A stretch of DNA of 39,295 bases, taken from positions 1-39,295 of the forward strand of contig JAUNUN010000028.1 of assembly GCA_030538155.1 (NCBI GenBank), read 5' to 3'. Both the position numbers and the translations under genes were made by a program. Origin of the DNA: a bacterium (lineage in GTDB: Bacteria; Desulfobacterota; Desulfobulbia; Desulfobulbales; Desulfobulbaceae). The stretch's first letter is position 1; each line of letters starts with the position of its first letter. Shown here piece after piece: positions 1-9,037 of the stretch. The notes below the pieces were generated by a model. That model searched no databases. It saw only the letters and a program-made list of their open reading frames with translations, and was not told where the DNA came from.

Positions 1-61
1 CATGTTTGCAAAGGGGCAGGTCTTTTAAGGCCTACTGGCAGCCATTATGGCTAGGTAAATC

Positions 62-1507
62 ATGAACAAAAAACAGACTATTTTCATCACATCTCTGACG
101 GTTGCTGTGGTGTTTTTTCTGTCGGTACTAGTCGGGACAACGATCACCTCGGTCAATCATCAGACTGAACAGTCATGCTTTACTGTGCTTGCGGAAACAT
201 CAAAACGTCTTGCAAAAGAGCTGAAAGCAATAGCCGATGCCGATCGCACCATTCTTACTGCTATGGCGGCAATTATATCCAGCATGGATGATCCGAGTGA
301 CGCACAGCTGCGCAAGATACTAAACGCCTATCGTTTTGAATCGACCTACATAAGCTATACCAAGATTCTGCGTCCAGATAATACCATGCTGGATGCAAAC
401 GGTACGGTCCGCGATGTTTCAGATACTTTTTGCTTTGCCGATGAAGCTGGTGCGGGAACGTATCTCTCTAGTCTGCGACAAAGCACGCTTGACCCCAACG
501 AGTCAGTACTCCACCATGCGATTCCGGTCATAAAGGACCGCAAGCCGATATATATACTCTACGGAGTTATCAGTATCTCTGAGTTTTCGGAAAAGTATAA
601 AGCGGATATTTATGACGGTCAGGCCTATGTATTCCTTCAGGATGGGGACACTGGAGATTTTTTCTTGGATACTTGGCATGAAGATATCGGCAATATTGAG
701 GACTATGCGAACCGTAAACTACAGCCCGGCTATTCATGGGATAGGGCCTTCCATGATCTGAAATCAGGTGAAGGCGGAACTCTGGCATTCACTTCAATGA
801 CGATCAACAATGTGGTTTTTATGCGATACGATCCGACCGGTATCAATAACTGGAATGTAGTGGTCGTGATCCCGAAGGATGTCGCATTGTATGAGAGTAA
901 CGTTGTTACTCACCGTTTGTACCGTATGGCGGCGCTGATCGGCACAGTTATGCTGCTTTACATGGCATGTGTGACGTATTGCCTGGTCCGGGCATACCAT
1001 CAGGTGTATAAGCTCGGAAATGAAGATCAAACCACCGGACTGCAAAATAGAAACGCCTATGAGAAATATTTCACAGACGTTCAAAACTACATGTTCCCCT
1101 CTCTCTCCTGTGTATATGTGGATGTGAACGGCCTGCATGAGGCGAATAACAAGTACGGTCACAACTACGGCGATGAAATGCTCCGGTTCGTTGCCGACGC
1201 GCTGAAGGATGCATTTCTCTATAAACAGATATTCCGTGTCGGCGGGGATGAGTTCGTTGTTTTCACTGAGGACGCGGGCGCGGAGGAGTGCGCAGAAAAG
1301 ATGGAGGATATTGCGAAGCGGATGGAGTCTCATGATTACAGCATCGCTTATGGCATATCACATCGTGATAATGAGCTCGGAATCGACAGAATAACGCAGG
1401 AAGCGGACGCGCTCATGCTGGAGAATAAACGGCGTCACTACTCCGAGCATGGGCGGAGGGAAAGTGATAACCTGTTTACAAGCAGGGAAACACATTCCGG
1501 GTCATAG
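62..1507 (+). CDS. Membrane-anchored diguanylate cyclase (GGDEF) with periplasmic sensor region
   Basis: Predicted to make cyclic di-GMP from two GTP at the cytoplasmic face of the inner membrane, in response to a periplasmic signal. The 481-residue protein has a first membrane segment at about residues 7-29, a periplasmic region of about 255 residues that could be a Cache/PAS-like sensor (fold not recognisable by eye), a second membrane segment at about 289-311, and a GGDEF domain to about residue 470. The active-site motif RVGGDEF is intact (GGDEF at 394-398), as are the metal/substrate region VDVNGLHEANNKYGHNYGD and the TGLQNRNAYE entry motif. There is no RxxD inhibitory I-site just before GGDEF, so classic product inhibition is probably absent. 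It stands alone, with AT-richer codon use than the grpE-dnaK genes that follow, which may reflect transfer. Class is certain; the ligand is unknown. Confidence 0.93.
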   Translation: MNKKQTIFITSLTVAVVFFLSVLVGTTITSVNHQTEQSCFTVLAETSKRLAKELKAIADADRTILTAMAAIISSMDDPSDAQLRKILNAYRFESTYISYTKILRPDNTMLDANGTVRDVSDTFCFADEAGAGTYLSSLRQSTLDPNESVLHHAIPVIKDRKPIYILYGVISISEFSEKYKADIYDGQAYVFLQDGDTGDFFLDTWHEDIGNIEDYANRKLQPGYSWDRAFHDLKSGEGGTLAFTSMTINNVVFMRYDPTGINNWNVVVVIPKDVALYESNVVTHRLYRMAALIGTVMLLYMACVTYCLVRAYHQVYKLGNEDQTTGLQNRNAYEKYFTDVQNYMFPSLSCVYVDVNGLHEANNKYGHNYGDEMLRFVADALKDAFLYKQIFRVGGDEFVVFTEDAGAEECAEKMEDIAKRMESHDYSIAYGISHRDNELGIDRITQEADALMLENKRRHYSEHGRRESDNLFTSRETHSGS

Positions 1508-1848
1508 CCGGCCCTTGAGACTACTCAAGGGTTGCTAGTCTAGTCGTTGCAATAATAAATACGTATTCAGTCCGTTCAGAAAATTCAGCAGCCAAAATCC
1601 GACCAATAGTAAGAGTGTGCCGTAGATTTACGGATAAAGCTTTCACGGCATCCGAGGCCCCGCGCCATCCTGTGTAAACCGGCTCTAAATAAGCGTTTTC
1701 CCAAGGCGGGTTGTCTTGACACGCTCTAGCCCCATACTTATTGTTGCCCTCAGATTTGACCGGCCTGAGCGCCGTTTGCACGGCAAGCCCAGGCATTTTT
1801 TTTATGAAGAATTGATACGCTAGACGAAAAGTCGAAAAGGGGTGGACG
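1508..1848. other. 341-base intergenic region between the cyclase gene and grpE
   Basis: I see no convincing gene here. Just after the cyclase stop there is a perfect 8-bp inverted repeat, CCCTTGAG/CTCAAGGG at 1512-1519 and 1524-1531 with a 4-base loop. It is not followed by a T-run, so it is at best a weak terminator. The best candidate grpE promoter lies at 1716-1744. The 91-codon reading frame on the minus strand resembles no known protein and I did not call it. Confidence 0.5.
1716..1744 (+). promoter_or_regulatory. Candidate sigma70-type promoter for grpE-dnaK
   Basis: TTGACA at 1716-1721 is followed after exactly 17 bases by TATTGT at 1739-1744, a good match to a housekeeping promoter. 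It would give a leader of about 100 bases before grpE. No CIRCE (HrcA) operator is visible, and I could not recognise a heat-shock sigma promoter. Seen by motif only. Confidence 0.45.
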
Positions 1849-2430
1849 GTGGTAGAGGAAAACAGACAGCGGATGGAGGCGCAGGAAGCAGCTCCGCTAG
1901 ACGACGAGAACCTGCTTGACGAAGAAGCCCTTGAGGCCGAAAAGGGGCAGGATGCGGACAGCCGGGAAGCGCTGGAGCAAGAGCTTGAAAGCGTGCGGGA
2001 TCAACTCATGCGCATTGCCGCCGAGTTTGAGAACTATAAAAAACGCATGGAGCGCGAGCAGGCCAAGATGGCGCGCTATGCGGGCGAAAACATCCTGCGC
2101 GATCTTTTGCCCACAGTGGACAATTTGGAGCGGGCCCTGGAGCAGGGCGCGGAAGGCAGCGTTGATCCGGTCGCCCAACTTGGCGGTTTGCTCGAAGGCG
2201 TGGAGCTGACCCAAAAGAGTCTTTTGGCCACCCTGGAACGCTTTGGGGTGCAACCGGTCGAGTCTGTGGGCCGGCCCTTCAACCCCGGCGAGCAGGATGC
2301 GCTGACCATGGAGGCCAGCAGCGAAGTGCCTGCCAACCACGTTGTGCGCGAGTTTGCCAAGGGCTACCGCTTTAAGGATCGTATGCTGCGCCATGCCCAG
2401 GTAGTGGTGTCCAGCGGGCCCGGCAAATAA
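1849..2430 (+). CDS. grpE: Nucleotide exchange factor GrpE
   Basis: Cytoplasmic co-chaperone that releases ADP from DnaK and so resets its substrate cycle. The 193-residue protein has an acidic N-terminal tail, then the long GrpE coiled coil with RIAAEFENYKKRMERE at about residues 55-71, and the C-terminal beta domain with the family pattern around FNPGEQDALTM. Length fits the family. The GTG at 1849 is chosen as start because AAAAGGGG lies at a good distance upstream; an ATG eight codons later is the alternative. dnaK follows after 104 bases in the same direction. That gap carries two near-identical ATAGCACG words but no CIRCE element. The order grpE-dnaK is the usual heat-shock pairing. Confidence 0.96.
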   Translation: MVEENRQRMEAQEAAPLDDENLLDEEALEAEKGQDADSREALEQELESVRDQLMRIAAEFENYKKRMEREQAKMARYAGENILRDLLPTVDNLERALEQGAEGSVDPVAQLGGLLEGVELTQKSLLATLERFGVQPVESVGRPFNPGEQDALTMEASSEVPANHVVREFAKGYRFKDRMLRHAQVVVSSGPGK

Positions 2431-2534
2431 TGGCGGATGCGGTTCTTCATAACAAAATGAGTGTAGAGCATTTTTCATACTACGTTGCATAGCACGTTAA
2501 ATAGCACGATTACGAGGAAAAGGAGAGAACAGTA

Positions 2535-4463
2535 ATGAGTAAAATTATCGGCATTGACTTGGGAACCACCAACTCCTGCGTGTCTATCATGGAAGGCGGT
2601 GAGCCCAAGGTTATTGAAAACAGCGAGGGCAACCGCACCACCCCGTCTATCGTCGCCTTCACCGACAGCGGTGAGCGTCTGGTAGGGCAGGTGGCCAAGC
2701 GACAGGCAGTGACCAACCCGGCCCGCACCCTCTTTGCGATCAAGCGGCTTATCGGCCGCAAGTTCAGCGATCCCGAGGTAAAGAAGTCGGTTGAGGTAAG
2801 CCCCTTTGAGATTGTTGAAGGCGCAGGCGGCGACGCCGTAGTTCAGGTGGAGGGCAATACCTATACCGCAGCGGAAATCTCCGCCATGATCCTGGGCAAG
2901 ATGAAGCAGACCGCCGAGGAGTACCTAGGCGAGACTGTGACTGACGCGGTGGTGACTGTACCGGCCTACTTTAATGACGCCCAGCGTCAGGCCACCAAGG
3001 ATGCAGGCAAGATCGCGGGCCTCAATGTGCAGCGCATAATCAACGAGCCGACCGCAGCTTCCCTGGCCTACGGCCTTGCCAAGAAGGGCGAGGAAAAAAT
3101 CGCGGTATTCGACCTAGGCGGCGGCACCTTTGATGTTTCCATCCTGGAGATCGGTGACGGCGTTTTTGAGGTGAAGTCCACCAATGGCGACACCTTCCTG
3201 GGTGGCGAAGACTTTGACATGCGCATCGTCAACTGGTTGGCCGACGAGTTCAAACGCGATCAGGGTATTGACCTGCGCAGCGACAAGATGGCCCTGCAGC
3301 GCCTGAAGGAAGAGGCGGAAAAGGCCAAGAAGGAGCTGTCCACGGCCAAGGAAACAGATATCAACCTGCCCTTTATCACGGCAGACGCCAGCGGCCCCAA
3401 GCACCTCAACCTCAAGTTGAGCCGCGCCAAGCTGGAGGCCCTGGTGGAAGATCTGATCGACCGCTGCGAAGGCCCCTGCAGAACCGCGCTGAAAGACGCG
3501 GGTCTGAGCGCCTCCGAGATTGATGAGGTTATCCTGGTCGGCGGTATGACCCGCATGCCCAAGGTGCAGGAGAAGGTGAGGGCCATCTTCGAAAAGGAAC
3601 CCCACCGCGGCGTTAACCCGGATGAAGTCGTGGCCATGGGTGCGGCCATTCAGGGCGGCGTGCTCAAGGGCGATGTGAAGGACGTGCTCCTTCTGGATGT
3701 AACCCCGCTTTCCCTGGGTATCGAAACCCTGGGCGGCGTTATGACCAAGCTGATCGAGAAGAACACCACTGTGCCCACCAAGAAGAGCCAGGTGTTTTCG
3801 ACCGCGGCCGACAATCAGCCGGCGGTATCCATCCATGTGCTCCAAGGTGAGCGCGAGATGGCGCAGTACAACAAGACCATCGGCCGCTTTGAGCTGGCGG
3901 ACATCCCTCCCGCGCCCCGTGGTGTGCCCCAGATCGAGGTAGCCTTTGACCTGGACGCGAACGGCATCTTGTCTGTTTCGGCCAAGGATCTGGGCACGGG
4001 CAAGGAGCAGTCCATCCGCATCACTGCTTCTTCCGGCCTTTCCGAGGCGGAGATCGAGCGTATGAAGAAGGATGCCGAACTCCATGCCGATGAGGACAAG
4101 AAGCGCAAGGAACTGGTCGAGGCCAGGAACAATGCGGACTCCATGATCCACATGACCGGCAAGACCCTGCAGGAGTTGGGCGACAAAGTGGATGCCGCCA
4201 CCAAGAGCAATGTGGAGCAGGAGATCGAAAAAGTGAAGGCGGTCATTGAGGGCGAGGATGTGGAGGCCATTAAGAGCGCCACCGAATCCCTCACCCAGGC
4301 CTCGCACAAGCTGGCCGAAATGATGTATGCTCAGGCTTCGCAGCAGGGCGCGGCCGGAGGCGGTGCAGCCGGAGCGGGCGCAGGCACTTCCCAGGGCGCA
4401 GGCCCAGGCAAGGGCAAGGATGACGACGACGTTGTTGACGCTGACTTTGAAGAAGTGAAGTAA
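2535..4463 (+). CDS. dnaK: Chaperone protein DnaK (Hsp70)
   Basis: ATP-driven chaperone that binds exposed hydrophobic segments of client proteins, working with GrpE (encoded just upstream) and DnaJ (not in this window). The 642 residues have the full Hsp70 layout. The N-terminal nucleotide-binding domain has [12 protein letters not shown] near residue 5 and [13 protein letters not shown] near residue 195. The interdomain linker reads [13 protein letters not shown] near residue 388, followed by the substrate-binding domain and helical lid. The Gly/Ala-rich tail ends in [14 protein letters not shown], typical of bacterial DnaK. AGGAG at 2521-2525 is spaced 9 bases from the ATG. A strong terminator follows the gene. 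Confidence 0.99.
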   Translation: MSKIIGIDLGTTNSCVSIMEGGEPKVIENSEGNRTTPSIVAFTDSGERLVGQVAKRQAVTNPARTLFAIKRLIGRKFSDPEVKKSVEVSPFEIVEGAGGDAVVQVEGNTYTAAEISAMILGKMKQTAEEYLGETVTDAVVTVPAYFNDAQRQATKDAGKIAGLNVQRIINEPTAASLAYGLAKKGEEKIAVFDLGGGTFDVSILEIGDGVFEVKSTNGDTFLGGEDFDMRIVNWLADEFKRDQGIDLRSDKMALQRLKEEAEKAKKELSTAKETDINLPFITADASGPKHLNLKLSRAKLEALVEDLIDRCEGPCRTALKDAGLSASEIDEVILVGGMTRMPKVQEKVRAIFEKEPHRGVNPDEVVAMGAAIQGGVLKGDVKDVLLLDVTPLSLGIETLGGVMTKLIEKNTTVPTKKSQVFSTAADNQPAVSIHVLQGEREMAQYNKTIGRFELADIPPAPRGVPQIEVAFDLDANGILSVSAKDLGTGKEQSIRITASSGLSEAEIERMKKDAELHADEDKKRKELVEARNNADSMIHMTGKTLQELGDKVDAATKSNVEQEIEKVKAVIEGEDVEAIKSATESLTQASHKLAEMMYAQASQQGAAGGGAAGAGAGTSQGAGPGKGKDDDDVVDADFEEVK

Positions 4464-4488
4464 TAGGTGTAGTTCTCAGGTACAAAAT

Positions 4489-4520
4489 GGGGGTGTGGAG
4501 CAATCCGCACTCCCTTTTTT
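4489..4520 (+). terminator. Rho-independent terminator of grpE-dnaK
   Basis: GGGGGTGTGG (4489-4498) pairs with CCGCACTCCC (4505-4514) over 10 base pairs with two G-T pairs and a 6-base loop. Six T follow directly at 4515-4520. It lies 26 bases after the dnaK stop and separates the chaperone operon from trpS. Confidence 0.85.
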
Positions 4521-4568
4521 GTTTTTTCCAGGAATGGGTTGTTGGCCCGTAAACGAAGTGAAAAGATA

Positions 4569-5537
4569 ATGCAGCGTATTCTTTCTGGTATCCAGCCTTC
4601 AGGCAAGCTCCATATCGGCAATTATTTCGGCATGATGAAGCCCATGCTCGCGCATATGGCCTCATCGGAACTCTATGTCTTCATCGTGGATCTGCACGCC
4701 CTCACCTCGGTGCAGGATCCGGAACGGCTGCGACGCGGCACCCTGGAGGCGGCGGCTGATTTCCTCGCCCTGGGACTCGATCCGGATCGCTGCATCTTCT
4801 GGGTGCAGTCGGATGTGCCCGAGGTCTGCGAACTGACCTGGCTGCTCTCCATCGTCACCCCCATGGGGCTTCTGGAGCGCTGCCACTCCTACAAGGACAA
4901 GGTGGCCAAGAGCATCCCCGCCAGCCACGGTCTGTTCAGCTATCCGGTGCTGATGGCCGCCGATATCCTGCTCTATCAGCCGCACCTGGTGCCGGTGGGC
5001 AAGGATCAGAAGCAGCACATCGAGGTGACCCGTGATATCGCCATCCGCTTCAACAACACCTTTGGCGAGACCTTTCTGGTGCCTGATGGTGAAATCAGTG
5101 AAAATACGGCAGTTATCCCTGGCCTCGACGGCCAGAAGATGTCCAAATCCTACGACAACACCATCCCCATCTTTGCCGATGAAAAGGAGTTGCGCAAAAA
5201 GGTGATGGCCATTCAGACTGATGCCACCCCGGTGGAAGCGCCGAAAAACCCGGACACCTGCAACCTCTATACGCTGCTCAAACTCTTTGCACCGGAAGAT
5301 AAAATGGCCGAAGTGCACGAGCTGTACGTGAATGGCGGCGCGGCCTACGGCTATTTGAAGCAGGATCTCTTTGAACTGATCAATGCTCGCTTTGCACCTG
5401 CAAGGAAACGCAAGCAGGAATTGCTGGACAATCCGGACTATGTGCGCCAGGTGCTGGCTAAGGGCGCGGACAAGGCGCGGGAAAAAGCCATGAAGACGCT
5501 GCAACTTGCGCGAGAGCGGGTAGGGCTGAAGTATTGA
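4569..5537 (+). CDS. trpS: Tryptophanyl-tRNA synthetase
   Basis: Class I aminoacyl-tRNA synthetase that charges tRNA-Trp in the cytoplasm. From the ATG at 4569 the protein is 322 residues, normal for bacterial TrpS; the frame is open ten codons further upstream from a TTG, but the family begins right at MQRILSGIQPSGKLHIGNY. The HIGH-type signature is GKLHIGNY near residue 12, and the KMSKS motif is present as GQKMSKSYDN near residue 192. The C-terminal helical region is complete. The gene is preceded by the dnaK terminator, so it needs its own promoter, which I could not identify. Confidence 0.97.
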   Translation: MQRILSGIQPSGKLHIGNYFGMMKPMLAHMASSELYVFIVDLHALTSVQDPERLRRGTLEAAADFLALGLDPDRCIFWVQSDVPEVCELTWLLSIVTPMGLLERCHSYKDKVAKSIPASHGLFSYPVLMAADILLYQPHLVPVGKDQKQHIEVTRDIAIRFNNTFGETFLVPDGEISENTAVIPGLDGQKMSKSYDNTIPIFADEKELRKKVMAIQTDATPVEAPKNPDTCNLYTLLKLFAPEDKMAEVHELYVNGGAAYGYLKQDLFELINARFAPARKRKQELLDNPDYVRQVLAKGADKAREKAMKTLQLARERVGLKY

Positions 5538-5663
5538 TTGCGAGTATTTGGCGTGATCTTGCATTCCCGAATGGGATTACACACGCGATGAAAGCAAAAG
5601 TTTGCTGACGAGCGGAATTGTTGAGCAATTGATAAACTTAAGGCGGAGCATGGGGCACGGATT

Positions 5664-5735
5664 CGGCTCCTCGCCATTTGATGTGGATTTTTGATGTATA
5701 GAGGAATCAAATCCACACAAAATGGCGAGGAGCCG
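5664..5735. repeat. 72-bp near-perfect palindrome, possible short transposon-end element or terminator
   Basis: The left arm (5664-5694) and right arm (5707-5735) are reverse complements over about 29 bases. The first 16 (CGGCTCCTCGCCATTT) are perfect, the next part carries a few mismatches and a 2-base length difference, and the central spacer is 12 bases. The outer GGCTCCTCGCC end followed by an AT-rich stretch is reminiscent of ISL3-family insertion sequence termini, so two head-to-head ends (a MITE-like element) are possible. No flanking target duplication is evident. It lies between convergent trpS and the glycosyltransferase gene and could also end transcription; the plus strand continues with TTTT. 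Confidence 0.6.
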
Positions 5736-5797
5736 TTTTAGACTGGAAACGCCGTCAAGATGTTCTTGAACGTTCGTACTTTTTGTACCGACCCAGG

Positions 5798-7585
5798 TCA
5801 GAATATAAAGTGGCTGAAGGTCATTTTGAACATGAAATCCGACTCATAAGCAAGGCCGTCGACGATCGCGCTGCCACCGGCGAAGGTATCTGTTTCCGAT
5901 GCCCACCAGGTGATTGCGTTTCCAGGTGCAGCGTCTGGAGATCTTAAGACGATTTTGTAGGGCTCACCAATCACTAGCTTTAGATTCTGGAATGGGATGG
6001 TTATCCATCTGTTGTCAGGTATGTCAATCAGTTCTTGTGTGACCGTGTATAGAACTTCATTGTTCGAGCTGACAATTTCTATTGCTAATATACCGTTGTT
6101 TTTGCGAGCAAACGTAGCCACGTATAGTTGTAGATTTTTTAAATACCGATCTTTGGCTATAAACGATTGTGAGAATACCCTTCCTTTAGTTAGTTCTCCA
6201 AAATGTCTGCCGCCTTTTTCGCTTGCAATGGACGAATAGGTTGATTGATGCAGGGCATATATGGTGGGGATAAAGAAAACAGCTAAACCGATAAACAAGT
6301 TTACCCGTAGGGTGCTATAGTTAATTTTGAATAAATTAATATATGATTTATTTGTTAGTTCTTTATATTTCACCGCTATTTGTAAAATCAGGTAAGACCA
6401 GAATCCTGTTAAATAAATGAAGCCACTTTTAGATCCAAAATGATCGAAAATATCGCCCATGGCATGGCTGTTTTTTAATGGAATTCCAAGAACTCTTCCT
6501 GCAAACAACATGTCTGTTCCGAACGTCCTTTGGAAGAGAAGCGCTATTATTCCTACAAAACAAATCATGCCAAAGAGATCGAGGAGAAAAAAGCGTTCAT
6601 GCTTTGTATGGAGTAATGTTGTTAATATGATAGGTGGTATAAAAAATATGGTCCACTGTGGATGCCAGGCGATGAACAAAAAAGGAAGAATAGATGAGGT
6701 GAGCCACACGTATGATGCTGCCACGGTCCTATTCTCTTTAGTGACATCATAAAAATATGATAGCCCTGAGATAAGGATAAATCCGGCAAAAATATAATAG
6801 ATATCACAGCATCCTATGTTAAGAGATGCTGCATATATTTTTTCGATAGAGGCATGGTTTTTTACTCCTAAATTGTAGGCAAATGAATTTTTATATATCA
6901 GGTCAAGTATGGTAATCGGTAATGAAAAAAGAATAATGTTGATAATAATTTTAAATATTCTTTTCTCAAATAAAAGCAATAGTGGTATGTATACAAATAC
7001 AGGGAAGTATTTAAAGGTTATGGCAATTCCAAAAATGGTACTTGCTAAAAATATCCTTTCCTTCAAGAACATCAAGAATCCAGCAATTGTTAAAGCAACA
7101 TAAAAAATATCGTATTGTGAAAATATAAATTGAGAAAAAAAGGCTACCGGCATGGCGAGCCATGCTATTGCAGCATACTTGGCATGCTCTTTAGACTGAA
7201 AATATAGAAGACAGACTTTATAAAACAGTATTGCCGACCATGCGTAGACCATGGTCGTTAGTATCTTAAGCCAGTAGACGAGATGTATGGGGAATTCGTT
7301 GGGAGAATCTAGTATTCCTAAGACTTTAAACGGCAAAAGCCATAGGGCAAAGATCAGGTAAATTGTCGGAGGATACGGCGTACCCCCCATATGTTTGCCG
7401 CCACCCCGAATGGCCAAGCAATTCTCGTAAAATTCAAGTGGATGACCAAAGAGATAGTTCAAAGAATCGAGCCCAACGCCACCGATATCTCCATGAAAAA
7501 ACAACATAAAGATTGGTAGGAGTAAAACGCTCAGGAGCACATAATCCGCTCTACCAAGACGGTGTTGATCAAAAATTGGTTTCAT
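5798..7585 (-). CDS. Polytopic membrane glycosyltransferase (GT-C type, mannosyltransferase-like)
   Basis: Likely transfers a sugar from a polyprenyl-phosphate donor to a surface glycan at the outer face of the inner membrane. The 595-residue protein has about 11 membrane segments across residues 15-450. A large first periplasmic loop contains GGVGLDSLNY and YPPTIYLIFAL, the type of acidic/aromatic loop seen in GT-C enzymes. A soluble C-terminal region at about 455-595 looks all-beta (jelly-roll-like). The ATG overlaps the stop of the upstream oxidoreductase gene as ATGA (7582-7585), so the two are translationally coupled. It is the last gene of the minus-strand glycan operon and is clearly AT-richer than the flanking housekeeping genes. 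Family placement is by topology and context; donor and acceptor are unknown. Confidence 0.7.
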   Translation of the reverse strand: MKPIFDQHRLGRADYVLLSVLLLPIFMLFFHGDIGGVGLDSLNYLFGHPLEFYENCLAIRGGGKHMGGTPYPPTIYLIFALWLLPFKVLGILDSPNEFPIHLVYWLKILTTMVYAWSAILFYKVCLLYFQSKEHAKYAAIAWLAMPVAFFSQFIFSQYDIFYVALTIAGFLMFLKERIFLASTIFGIAITFKYFPVFVYIPLLLLFEKRIFKIIINIILFSLPITILDLIYKNSFAYNLGVKNHASIEKIYAASLNIGCCDIYYIFAGFILISGLSYFYDVTKENRTVAASYVWLTSSILPFLFIAWHPQWTIFFIPPIILTTLLHTKHERFFLLDLFGMICFVGIIALLFQRTFGTDMLFAGRVLGIPLKNSHAMGDIFDHFGSKSGFIYLTGFWSYLILQIAVKYKELTNKSYINLFKINYSTLRVNLFIGLAVFFIPTIYALHQSTYSSIASEKGGRHFGELTKGRVFSQSFIAKDRYLKNLQLYVATFARKNNGILAIEIVSSNNEVLYTVTQELIDIPDNRWITIPFQNLKLVIGEPYKIVLRSPDAAPGNAITWWASETDTFAGGSAIVDGLAYESDFMFKMTFSHFIF

Positions 7586-9015
7586 ACTTTCCTGCTTTGT
7601 ACAATCTGCCGGCCAATTTTTCTGCCTTCACGAATTGCATAGTTGGTGCCGCGGTCTTCCGGATAGATCTGCGCCATTGAGCAGACGTATAACCCATCTT
7701 TTGGCCCTTGGTATGATGGTATTAAAGCACTATAGCTTTGTTCGACAATCGGTTGAGACCAACGTGCCCTCCACAAATGATGCTTTAAAACCCATGACTT
7801 CTCAAAGGCAGGAAACATTTTTTTGAGAAAGGGCAAAGTGTAGGCAAGCAAAGTATCTGCATCCATTGTGTAGAGCGGATCCGTGTGGGGAAGGTATTTA
7901 GAGAGATATACGATGTGCCTTCCATTATAGGTCGAAGGTTTAATGAAATTGGTGTGCTCAATAACGCCCACAAAGGGGAAGTCCGGATCATTGACATTCA
8001 ACCAGTATGTAGAAGAAAGGGATCGATCCAACTCGAGTACCAGGCAGATATTGCCAAGATAGTGGATGCGTCGCAACTGGGCTAAGTAGCTTGTTAATGC
8101 CCATGATTCAATCATGTCGGCGAATTGTGGCAGGGCCGTTGTTACTACTACTTGCTGGGAAGTGTATTGACCTTGCACAGTATTGATCTTCCACCCATGC
8201 TCATCTTTTTCTATGTTGTGCGCCGGCGTGGACAAGTGTATTTGACCGCCTGATTGGCAGATTTTTTGGGCAATAGCCTCGGCTAGGGCCACAAATCCGC
8301 CTTGGAAATAGGCTAACTGCTCCTCACCCTTTTTTCCCCGACTGCCACCACGTAGCTTGAGCTTATTCCACATCCAGACAGCAGAAATTTCATCTGCGTA
8401 TGGGCCGAACTTACCCTGCAAAAGAGGCTGCCAGACGACGCGGAACACGTTTTCGCCGCCTAATTCCTGCAGCCACGCACGTGCCGACTTTTTTTCCAGT
8501 AAGCGCCAGTCTTTCACTTGCCTGGCCCTTAAAGTAAGCAAGCCCAGGCGAATGCGATCACTCAATGATAATGGGGAAAACTTCAATAAATCCCAGGGAG
8601 TGGATAGTTTAAAGAATTGGTTTGCATAGTACATGCCTGTATTGGATGGATGGATTTCTAGGCTAGGCTCCAATCCTAGCTCACTGATGATATCGATAGC
8701 ATCCGTATCATTGGTGAACCAATGATGATAGAAGCGGTCGATTCTCTCTCCACCAACATGAAATGCGGCAGCAAGCCCTCCTATCACTGACTCTGCCTCT
8801 AGGATATTCACCTGTAACCCATGTTTTGCCAGTTCATAAGCTGCTGTCAGCCCGGTGAAGCCGGCACCGATAACGGTTACGTCAGCCTGATGTAATTGTT
8901 CCATAATTGAATAAGCTGTGGGAGCTGTCAGGTCTTCCATCTGGTTGATGGTGCTTCCAACTCTGTCGGAATTCCGCTGCTTCCTCTGAATCGTGTGTGT
9001 CTTCACAGGCAGCAC
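7582..9015 (-). CDS. FAD-dependent oxidoreductase (amine oxidase / protoporphyrinogen oxidase-like)
   Basis: Flavoprotein with an N-terminal Rossmann FAD-binding motif VIGAGFTGLTAAYELAKHG, the glutamate of NILEAESVIGGLA that would bind the FAD ribose, and RIDRFYHHW just after it. The C-terminal FAD-binding segment is DGLYVCSMAQIYPEDRGTNYAIREGRKIG. This architecture is shared by protoporphyrinogen oxidases, phytoene desaturases and UDP-galactopyranose mutase-like enzymes; members of this kind occur in polysaccharide clusters, so a role in modifying a lipid-linked sugar is inferred. Up to 477 residues from GTG at 9015, which keeps a tight 22-base gap to the upstream gene. ATG codons at 8940 and 8904 are alternative starts, and none has a clear ribosome binding site. 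Exact substrate unknown. Confidence 0.8.
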   Translation of the reverse strand: MLPVKTHTIQRKQRNSDRVGSTINQMEDLTAPTAYSIMEQLHQADVTVIGAGFTGLTAAYELAKHGLQVNILEAESVIGGLAAAFHVGGERIDRFYHHWFTNDTDAIDIISELGLEPSLEIHPSNTGMYYANQFFKLSTPWDLLKFSPLSLSDRIRLGLLTLRARQVKDWRLLEKKSARAWLQELGGENVFRVVWQPLLQGKFGPYADEISAVWMWNKLKLRGGSRGKKGEEQLAYFQGGFVALAEAIAQKICQSGGQIHLSTPAHNIEKDEHGWKINTVQGQYTSQQVVVTTALPQFADMIESWALTSYLAQLRRIHYLGNICLVLELDRSLSSTYWLNVNDPDFPFVGVIEHTNFIKPSTYNGRHIVYLSKYLPHTDPLYTMDADTLLAYTLPFLKKMFPAFEKSWVLKHHLWRARWSQPIVEQSYSALIPSYQGPKDGLYVCSMAQIYPEDRGTNYAIREGRKIGRQIVQSRKV

Positions 9016-9037
9016 ATCTCAACGAGAATTTACTCTC

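Noticed and set aside
1..61. tRNA or small RNA at the left edge
   Set aside because: Only short AGCC/GGCT pairing is seen; no cloverleaf or T-loop consensus is present.
1521..1796. 91-codon minus-strand frame between the cyclase and grpE
   Set aside because: No recognisable domain and no clear ribosome binding site; considered as a transposase fragment but no motif supported this.
2431..2534. CIRCE (HrcA) operator between grpE and dnaK
   Set aside because: Only a short ATAGCACG direct repeat is present; the TTAGCACTC inverted repeat is absent here and upstream of grpE.
3114..4307. Long minus-strand open frame of 397 codons opposite dnaK
   Set aside because: Composition artefact of a GC-rich gene; the dnaK frame is certain and the antisense product resembles no protein.
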